Assembly: GCA_963627215.1 (NCBI GenBank) | Contig: CAVGAH010000056.1 | Span: forward strand, 1 to 12,760 | DNA length: 12,760 nucleotides | Direction of reading: 5' to 3' | From: CAKQOE01 sp963627215 | GTDB taxonomy: Bacteria; Bacillota; Clostridia; Peptostreptococcales; Anaerovoracaceae | Part shown: positions 7,710 to 12,760 of the stretch, piece by piece | How the letters are laid out: the number at the start of each line of letters is the position of its first letter | Position numbering within the stretch: position 1 is the first letter of the stretch | The notes under the pieces: model-generated | Told to the model about the DNA's origin: nothing | Seen by the model: the letters and a program-made list of their open reading frames with translations, nothing else | The model's database searches: none | Position numbers and translations under genes: made by a program

Positions 7710-8894
7710 ATGTCAAAAGGAAGATTCGGAGACTTCGGCGGTCAGTACATACCTGAAACGCTGATGAACGAAATAATCAATCTCGAAGAAAGCTACGAAA
7801 AATACAGCAAGGATCCTGAATTTATACAGGAGCTCGATACGCTGCTCAGAGAGTACGCAGGAAGGCCGTCGCTGCTTTATTACGCAGAAAAGATGACTAA
7901 GGACCTCGGCGGCGCAAAGATATATCTTAAGCGTGAGGACCTGAATCATACGGGCTCGCACAAGATAAACAACGTACTCGGCCAGGTGCTCCTCGCAAAG
8001 AAGATGGGAAAGACGAGAGTTATCGCAGAAACAGGCGCGGGACAGCACGGCGTTGCGACGGCTACAGCAGCAGCGCTGCTCGGACTTGAATGCGAGATAT
8101 TCATGGGAAAAGAGGACACAGAGAGACAGGCGCTCAACGTGTACAGAATGGAGCTCCTCGGCGCAAAGGTAAACGCCGTTACTACAGGAACTATGACGCT
8201 CAAGGACGCAGTAAACGAGGCCATGAGAGAATGGTCTAACCGTGTTGACGACACGCTTTACGTGCTCGGCTCTGTAATGGGTCCTCACCCGTTCCCGACT
8301 ATTGTAAGAGATTTCCAGAGCGTTATCAGTAAGGAAGCGCGCGAGCAGATACTTGAAAAAGAAGGAAAGCTGCCTGCGGCAGTAGTTGCGTGCGTAGGCG
8401 GCGGAAGCAACTCCATGGGAATGTTTTACAATTTTATAAACGACAAGGATGTAAAGCTGATAGGCTGCGAGGCAGCCGGCAAGGGCGTGGACACAGAGCT
8501 TCATGCAGCGACTATTGCAAAGGGCTCGCTCGGCGTATTCCACGGCATGAAATCTTATTTCTGCCAGGACGAGTACGGTCAGATCGCTCCTGTTTACTCT
8601 ATATCTGCGGGCCTCGACTACCCGGGCATAGGACCGGAGCACGCTTATCTGCATGACACGGGCCGCGCTCAGTATGTGCCTATCAAGGACGACGAGGCGG
8701 TAGAAGCATTCGAGTACCTTGCACGCACTGAGGGTATCATATGCGCGATAGAGAGCGCTCACGCAGTTGCTCACGTAATGAAGATCGCGCCGCAGATGGA
8801 CAAGGACGATATTATCATAGTATGCCTTTCAGGAAGAGGCGATAAGGATGTTGCAGCTATAGCACGTTACAGAGGAGTTGATTTAGTTGAGTAA
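7710..8894 (+). CDS. trpB: Tryptophan synthase beta chain
   Basis: PLP enzyme that condenses indole, channelled from TrpA, with L-serine to form tryptophan. The product is 394 residues, the normal length of the TrpB1 type that pairs with TrpA. Visible: the N-terminal FGxFGGQYIPE signature (6-16), PLP-binding Lys85 in HTGSHKINN, catalytic Glu107 in AETGAGQHG, the phosphate loop GGGSN (230-234) and SGRGDKD (374-380), where Ser374 should contact the pyridine nitrogen. AAGGAGG (7698-7704) lies 5 nt before the ATG. The end overlaps the trpA start by 8 nt, implying coupled translation and balanced alpha/beta supply. One Trp codon. Confidence 0.98.
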   Translation: MSKGRFGDFGGQYIPETLMNEIINLEESYEKYSKDPEFIQELDTLLREYAGRPSLLYYAEKMTKDLGGAKIYLKREDLNHTGSHKINNVLGQVLLAKKMGKTRVIAETGAGQHGVATATAAALLGLECEIFMGKEDTERQALNVYRMELLGAKVNAVTTGTMTLKDAVNEAMREWSNRVDDTLYVLGSVMGPHPFPTIVRDFQSVISKEAREQILEKEGKLPAAVVACVGGGSNSMGMFYNFINDKDVKLIGCEAAGKGVDTELHAATIAKGSLGVFHGMKSYFCQDEYGQIAPVYSISAGLDYPGIGPEHAYLHDTGRAQYVPIKDDEAVEAFEYLARTEGIICAIESAHAVAHVMKIAPQMDKDDIIIVCLSGRGDKDVAAIARYRGVDLVE

Positions 8895-9666
8895 GACAGT
8901 ACCGGTAAGTAAAGCATTTGAAAACGGAAAGGCATTCGTCGCGTTCCTGACAGCAGGCGACCCTTCACTTGATAAAACAGAAGAATTTATAGTAGAGATG
9001 GCAAAGGCGGGCGCAGACCTGATAGAGATAGGCATCCCGTTCTCAGATCCTATCGCGGAGGGTCCGGTCATCCAGGAGGCAGATATACGCGCCCTTTCTG
9101 CCGGAACTACGACGGATAAGGTATTTGAAATGGTCGGCCGCGTTCGTGAAAAGGTGAGCATACCGCTCGTATTTATGACGTATCTCAACCCTGTGTTCCA
9201 CTACGGATATGAGCGCTTCTGCACTCGCTGCCAGGAGGTCGGCATAGCGGGCATCATAATCCCTGATATGCCGTACGAAGAAAAGGGCGAGCTTGCAGAC
9301 ATATGCGCGGCTCACGAGATGGACCTTATCTCAATGATCGCTCCGACATCAGAAGTGCGAATAAAGCAGATCGCGTCGGAAGCAAAGGGCTTCCTTTACG
9401 TCGTTTCTTCGATGGGCGTTACGGGCGTAAGAAGCGAGATCACTACAGATATCGGCGCTATGACAAAGGTAGCGCGAGAAGCGAGCAGCACGCCTACAGC
9501 TATAGGCTTCGGCATAAGCACGCCTGAGCAGGCGAAGGACATGTCACAGTATGCGGACGGCGTTATCGTAGGCTCGGCTATAGTAAAAATAATCGCAAAA
9601 GAGGGAGCGGGCGCCGCTCCGGCGATATATGACTATGTTAAGTCTATGAAGGATGCGATAAGATAA
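8887..9666 (+). CDS. trpA: Tryptophan synthase alpha chain (TTG start)
   Basis: Cleaves indole-3-glycerol phosphate to indole and glyceraldehyde 3-phosphate. The product is 259 residues, a TIM barrel of usual length. The catalytic Glu is Glu47 in LIEIGIPFSDP. The second catalytic acid, Asp60 in the enteric enzyme, is Glu58 here (PIAEGP instead of PxADGP). The phosphate-site segments GVTGVR (177-182 region) and GFGIST are present. The start is a TTG at 8887 inside the last codons of trpB; GAGGAG (8872-8877) lies 9 nt upstream and no ATG or GTG is near, so the TTG is well supported. Overlap with trpB is 8 nt. It is the last gene of the operon. No Trp codons. Confidence 0.96.
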   Translation: MSKTVPVSKAFENGKAFVAFLTAGDPSLDKTEEFIVEMAKAGADLIEIGIPFSDPIAEGPVIQEADIRALSAGTTTDKVFEMVGRVREKVSIPLVFMTYLNPVFHYGYERFCTRCQEVGIAGIIIPDMPYEEKGELADICAAHEMDLISMIAPTSEVRIKQIASEAKGFLYVVSSMGVTGVRSEITTDIGAMTKVAREASSTPTAIGFGISTPEQAKDMSQYADGVIVGSAIVKIIAKEGAGAAPAIYDYVKSMKDAIR

Positions 9667-9685
9667 AACGCATCTAGTAAACACG

Positions 9686-9787
9686 GGACGCCTTATGTTG
9701 CCTGCGAAATATACGTAACGCTCCGTGGTGCAGGGAATTCCAACTACGCTTATCCGTATATTCTCCGGCATTATATGGCGTCTTTTT
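9686..9787 (+). terminator. Long imperfect palindrome ending in a T run, downstream of trpA
   Basis: The sequence folds back on itself over about 98 nt. Pairs: 9687-9692 with 9777-9782 (6 bp), a T-T mismatch, 9694-9697 with 9772-9775, another mismatch, 9699-9702 with 9767-9770, then 9706 with 9763 and 9708-9715 with 9755-9762 (one bulged A), and weaker inner pairing. TTTTT at 9783-9787 follows. It starts 20 nt after the trpA stop, so it may terminate the trp operon. The length is unusual for a simple terminator and would also suit a small hairpin-type repeat element; no clear target-site duplication is seen. Confidence 0.65.
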
Positions 9788-9833
9788 GGTAATATAAATT
9801 TTTAAATAAAGCAAAACATAATTTCCTTTCAAT

Positions 9834-9880
9834 AATACCCTTATGTGTGAATAGTTATATATCTCTCGTAAGGGTATTTT
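9834..9880 (+). terminator. Second terminator-like hairpin after trpA
   Basis: Arms 9834-9845 and 9867-9878 pair over 12 positions (one G-U), including a perfect 10-bp AATACCCTTA/TAAGGGTATT core, around a 21-nt loop. The T run closing the 3' arm continues to 9880 and is followed by another TTTT nearby. It may act as a backup terminator between trpA and the lipoprotein gene. Confidence 0.55.
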
Positions 9881-9932
9881 GATATTTTCATCACATAACT
9901 GCCATCTTTAATGGAAATTAATACACGGATAC

Positions 9933-9975
9933 TTCATATTTGTTACATTAAAATGACACGGGGCATGGCTATAAT
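9933..9975 (+). promoter_or_regulatory. Promoter of the lipoprotein gene with operator-like direct repeats
   Basis: TATAAT at 9970-9975 is an exact -10, but the position 17 bp upstream (9947-9952, ATTAAA) is not a -35. In its place lie three related hexamers: TTCATA 9933-9938, TTACAT 9943-9948 and TGACAC 9954-9959, with 10- and 11-bp periods, the last ending 10 bp before the -10. Helically phased direct repeats replacing the -35 are the usual layout for activators of the OmpR/PhoB response-regulator family. The regulator itself is not in the window; the assignment is inference. A 9-bp direct repeat GCATATGGA (10000-10008, 10016-10024) lies in the 5' untranslated region. Confidence 0.5.
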
Positions 9976-10056
9976 AAGCTTACAAGTTCAGATAAAGCAG
10001 CATATGGAAAATAAAGCATATGGACATTTGAGATAGAGAAAAGGAGATGTTGAGTA

Positions 10057-12003
10057 ATGAAGATGAAGAAGATATTATCGGCAGTATGCGCGGCGGCGCT
10101 TATCTTATCAATAACGGCGTGCGGAAGCAGCGCTCAGACGGACTATTCGGGTGAAACGGTTTCAGGAAAGGTAACGTCGGTAGACGGCTCGACTGTCACA
10201 CTGCAGCTCGGCGAGCTGACTGAATCAGATGATAACGGTCCCGGAGGGCAGGGGCAGCCGCCTGAAATGCCTTCCGGTGACGGCTCTGATACGGGAAACA
10301 GCGACAATGCAAACGGCGGTCCGGGATCGGGTGACCAGCCGCCTGAGAAGCCTTCCGGCGATGATTCAAACGGCTCGGGCTCGCAGAGCAGCGATTCACA
10401 GACTCCGCCGGCAAAGCCGTCGGGTGACAGCAGCACAGGCGGAGCACCGGGAGCATCAGGCAGCAGCTCCGACAGCACGAATACTCCTCCTGAAAAGCCG
10501 TCAGGCAGCGCAGACGGAAACAGCAGCGACAGCACGAATACGCCGCCTGAAATGCCTTCAGGTGACGGCGGCACGGGAGGAGCACCGAGTGGGGGAGCGC
10601 CGGGCGCTCGTCCGGGAGAGGCCTCATTCACTGCAGGCGATGAAACAGCGGTAGTCAGCCTGGCTGACGCGGAGATAACTGAAGATTCTCAGGAGGCTTC
10701 TCTGTCTGATATCGAGGAAGGCGACATTATTAAAGTGACGTTTGATGATGACAATAAAGCTGTTACGGTCGAGATAATGAGCGACGTTTCAGAGGGCGGC
10801 TCAGCAACGGCAGATCAGGGCACGAGCGCAAATACTATAGACTCTGACAGCGAGATAAGCGATGCGTCTTATGAATCAACAGGCGATGACGAAAACGCGC
10901 TGAGAGTAACGGGCTCGAAGGTTACATTAAATGGAATAAAAGTAAATAAGAGCGCGGGAAAGTCTTCGAGCACTGAGAACGGTGATTTCTACGGTGCGAA
11001 CGCGGCTCTGCTGGCGACTGACGGCGCAAACGTTACGATAAAGAAAGCGGAGGTTTCTTCATCTGCTCAGAACGGAAACGGCGTGTTCAGCTACGGCAGC
11101 GGTACGACGGTCAATATCTCGGACTCTAAGATAACGACTACAGCGGACAATTCAGGCGGCATCCAGACAGCAGGAGGCGGCACTACGAACGCTTCAGATC
11201 TTGAGATAGACACATCGGGAAATTCATCTGCTGCGATACGATCAGACAGAGGCGGCGGAACGGTAAATGTTGACGGCGGAACGTACACGAGCAACGGATA
11301 CAATTCTCCTGCAGTTTACTCAACGGCTGACATAACAGTAAAGAACGCGACTCTGACGGCGAATAACTCAGAAGCGCTCGTGCTTGAAGGACAGAATACG
11401 CTAGACCTCGAAAACTGTGACGTTACAGGCAACATGAGTGACACACAGGGAACGAGCTCAGATGAAAACGTTCACAATGTAATGATATACCAGTCGATGT
11501 CAGGCGACGCAGAGGAAGGAACGTCCGAATTTTCAATGACCGGAGGCTCGCTCACATCAAATAACGGCGATGTATTCTATGTGACTAACACTAAGAGCAC
11601 TATAAACCTTTCCGGCGTAAACATCGTAAATAACGACGCAGACGGATACCTGATGAGGATATGCGGCAACTCAGGCTCACACGGCTGGGGCTCAGCAGGC
11701 AGCAACGGCGCAGACGTTGAATTCACAGCAGACAGCCAGACGCTTACTGGAAACATCATAGTTGACACGATATCAAAGCTGAATATGACGCTTAAAAACG
11801 GCAGCAGCTTCACAGGAACGATAAATATAACAGACAACGCGGACAACGGCACAGCCGTTGACGATAACGCAGTCGTAACTATCGAAAAAGGATGCACATG
11901 GACGCTCACAGGCGACTGTACTCTGACGAGCCTTACAAATAACGGAACGATAAACTTCAACGGCCATACGATCACGCTGGCTGACGGTACGGTGCTTAAA
12001 TAA
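10057..12003 (+). CDS. Secreted lipoprotein with predicted parallel beta-helix domain
   Basis: 648 residues. A basic N-terminus, a hydrophobic stretch and the lipobox ITAC give a lipoprotein signal peptide with Cys22 as the lipidated residue. Residues 35-53 (SGKVTSVDGSTVTLQL...) and 190-241 (FTAGDE...DIEEGDIIKVTF...) look like two halves of one small beta-rich domain, separated by a Pro/Gly/Ser repeat region. From about 260 to 648 there are many short strand-turn repeats with Asn/Gly/Asp turns and NVTI/TVNI/DITV-type strands, typical of right-handed beta-helices; overall it recalls Cthe_2159-like carbohydrate-binding lipoproteins, a resemblance judged by eye. AAGGAGA (10041-10047) sits 9 nt before the ATG. 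It has its own promoter, so it is probably independent of trp. Role unproven; polysaccharide or calcium binding at the cell surface is a guess. Confidence 0.85.
   Translation: MKMKKILSAVCAAALILSITACGSSAQTDYSGETVSGKVTSVDGSTVTLQLGELTESDDNGPGGQGQPPEMPSGDGSDTGNSDNANGGPGSGDQPPEKPSGDDSNGSGSQSSDSQTPPAKPSGDSSTGGAPGASGSSSDSTNTPPEKPSGSADGNSSDSTNTPPEMPSGDGGTGGAPSGGAPGARPGEASFTAGDETAVVSLADAEITEDSQEASLSDIEEGDIIKVTFDDDNKAVTVEIMSDVSEGGSATADQGTSANTIDSDSEISDASYESTGDDENALRVTGSKVTLNGIKVNKSAGKSSSTENGDFYGANAALLATDGANVTIKKAEVSSSAQNGNGVFSYGSGTTVNISDSKITTTADNSGGIQTAGGGTTNASDLEIDTSGNSSAAIRSDRGGGTVNVDGGTYTSNGYNSPAVYSTADITVKNATLTANNSEALVLEGQNTLDLENCDVTGNMSDTQGTSSDENVHNVMIYQSMSGDAEEGTSEFSMTGGSLTSNNGDVFYVTNTKSTINLSGVNIVNNDADGYLMRICGNSGSHGWGSAGSNGADVEFTADSQTLTGNIIVDTISKLNMTLKNGSSFTGTINITDNADNGTAVDDNAVVTIEKGCTWTLTGDCTLTSLTNNGTINFNGHTITLADGTVLK
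10258..10569 (+). repeat. Five PPE-x-PSG repeats in the lipoprotein
   Basis: Residues 68-75, 95-102, 117-124, 144-151 and 164-171 read PPEMPSGD, PPEKPSGD, PPAKPSGD, PPEKPSGS and PPEMPSGD, at intervals of 27, 22, 27 and 20 residues. They are separated by Ser/Asp/Gly/Asn-rich spacers, two of which share SSDSTNT. Codons vary between copies, so these are not freshly copied DNA repeats, but copy number could still vary between strains. The region is probably extended and flexible. Confidence 0.85.
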
Positions 12004-12043
12004 GCGTGAAACTAAGAATGGAAGCACATGAAGTTAATGAAAT

Positions 12044-12082
12044 TCAAGAGGTTTTACAGACTCCCCTGTAGAAAATTCTTGA
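12044..12082 (+). other. Imperfect hairpin downstream of the lipoprotein gene
   Basis: TCAAGA (12044-12049) pairs with TCTTGA (12077-12082), and inner segments TTTT/AAAA and ACAG/CTGT also pair, with small bulges and a short loop. No T run follows directly. It may help stabilise the 3' end of the lipoprotein mRNA or be incidental. Confidence 0.35.
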
Positions 12083-12111
12083 TAAATGATTTGATAAAAT
12101 GATAATGACAT

Positions 12112-12158
12112 AAAAAATGGGACTGTAGCACAAAGATATGTGCGCAGTCCCGTTTTTT
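12112..12158. terminator. Bidirectional intrinsic terminator between convergent genes
   Basis: AAAAAAT (12112-12118) and GGGACTG (12119-12125) pair with CAGTCCC (12145-12151) and GTTTTTT (12152-12158). An inner GCACA/TGTGC stem (12128-12132, 12139-12143) closes on a 6-nt loop. The A run and T run give a U-tail in both directions, so it can end both the + strand lipoprotein message and the minus-strand HipA-like message. Confidence 0.92.
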
Positions 12159-12168
12159 CTGTAAAGCT

Positions 12169-12760
12169 TTACTTTTCTAATGCCAGGTCAAATGCAGGCT
12201 TGATAATAAGTTCATACCTTGCGGTGATATAGCGCTTGTAAAAATTTTTTTGTAAGTCTGAAATGGTATCTGTGCAATCAATAAAAGTTGTAATTTCGTC
12301 CATGCTGATTTTCGGAACTATCCGCTTTAGCGCGGCATTGCAATCTTCATTTCCGATTTGAATCATAAAATCATAATAATTTATCTTTCGCCCTGAAAGC
12401 TTTATAGCGGATGTAGGAAACTGAAAAACCCGTGCGTTCAGTTCGTTTTCATTGTTTAGTACGTTTTGCATAACGATTTCATCTGCTTGAGGTAAGAGAC
12501 AGCTTCCGCAATCGAAAACAGGAGCTATTTCAGTTGTGCGTGTCTTATCATCATAAAGGAATCCCCAATTACCGTTGTGCCGGTCAAAGTTTCCGAGCAA
12601 GGCGTCAGCTATGAACATATTCCAAAAGTGTTCACGTAAGGCAGATGGCGAGACAAACTGTTGCTTGTCTATAGTATCCGTTATATCTTCCAGTTCCGTG
12701 CCGCTTCCTCCGGTGTCGGAATCAAGGATCGTATTTTTTATTGAACAAAAATCATAAAAT
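12169..12760 (-). CDS. HipA-like Ser/Thr kinase, C-terminal part (5' partial)
   Basis: The last 196 residues of a minus-strand gene are visible; the reading frame runs off the window end, so the start and N-terminal lobe are missing. The ATG at 12618 is internal, since in-frame coding continues upstream of it. The motif GNFDRHNGN (near nt 12565-12591) matches the HipA_C catalytic loop, with Asp as probable catalytic base and the final Asn as metal ligand; APVFDCGSC (near 12499-12525) supplies the second, DFG-like Asp. HipA-family kinases phosphorylate proteins such as glutamyl-tRNA synthetase and often act as toxins, but stand-alone HipA/CtkA-like proteins in Firmicutes are mostly uncharacterised, so toxin activity is not claimed. 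No HipB-like antitoxin follows it; one could lie upstream, outside the window. The base composition looks more AT-rich than the trp genes. Confidence 0.85.
   Translation of the reverse strand, partial: FYDFCSIKNTILDSDTGGSGTELEDITDTIDKQQFVSPSALREHFWNMFIADALLGNFDRHNGNWGFLYDDKTRTTEIAPVFDCGSCLLPQADEIVMQNVLNNENELNARVFQFPTSAIKLSGRKINYYDFMIQIGNEDCNAALKRIVPKISMDEITTFIDCTDTISDLQKNFYKRYITARYELIIKPAFDLALEK

Noticed and set aside
7713..8774. 353-codon open frame on the minus strand opposite trpB
   Set aside because: It lies wholly within trpB, has Cys/Arg/Leu-rich composition unlike a real protein, no ribosome binding site and no known motifs; it is a by-product of trpB codon usage.
10258..10569. Repeats considered as a CRISPR array
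   Set aside because: Units are short, in-frame protein repeats with uneven spacing and varied codons, not identical palindromic repeats with unique spacers.
10143..10654. Pro- and Arg-rich frames overlapping the lipoprotein repeat region on both strands
   Set aside because: They are frame-shifted readings of the PPExPSG repeat DNA, with no ribosome binding sites.

Overview
The window looks like chromosomal DNA of a Gram-positive (monoderm) anaerobe of the Firmicutes, most likely class Clostridia. The grounds are a T-box leader in front of the trp operon, an S-layer-homology (SLH) surface protein, a lipobox lipoprotein, strong GGAGG-type ribosome binding sites, and heavy use of ATA (Ile) and AGA/AGG (Arg) codons. 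No genus can be named from this sequence alone.

Layout, left to right. (1) Positions 2-3007: the 3' part of a large secreted SLH-anchored protein with two tandem GLUG-rich domains; its start lies outside the window. (2) Positions 3008-3601: a strong hairpin, a perfect-consensus sigma-A promoter, and a complete T-box riboswitch. Its specifier codon reads UGG, its bulge matches a tRNA with discriminator base G, and its antiterminator and terminator are mutually exclusive. (3) Positions 3602-9666: six tryptophan biosynthesis genes on the + strand, trpE-trpG-trpD-trpC-trpB-trpA, all apparently intact. trpF, which usually sits between trpC and trpB, is absent. (4) Positions 9667-10056: two terminator-like structures (one is a ~98-nt imperfect palindrome), then a promoter whose -35 is replaced by direct repeats like an OmpR/PhoB-family operator. 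(5) Positions 10057-12003: a lipoprotein with a predicted parallel beta-helix and a small N-terminal domain apparently split by a Pro/Gly/Ser repeat region. (6) Positions 12004-12168: a bidirectional terminator between convergent genes. (7) Positions 12169-12760, minus strand: the C-terminal part of a HipA-like kinase, cut by the window end.

How it works together: under tryptophan limitation, uncharged tRNA-Trp should bind the T-box and stabilise the antiterminator, so the trpEGDCBA message is read through. TrpE and TrpG make anthranilate, TrpD adds phosphoribose, the missing isomerase step must be supplied from elsewhere, TrpC closes the indole ring, and TrpA and TrpB finish tryptophan. The flanking surface protein, lipoprotein and HipA-like gene have no visible link to tryptophan synthesis.

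I found no mobile element, CRISPR array, tRNA or rRNA, and no convincing new multi-gene system. The observations most worth following are the missing trpF, the Asp-to-Glu change at a catalytic position of TrpA, the long palindrome after trpA, and the split-domain lipoprotein with its operator-like promoter.
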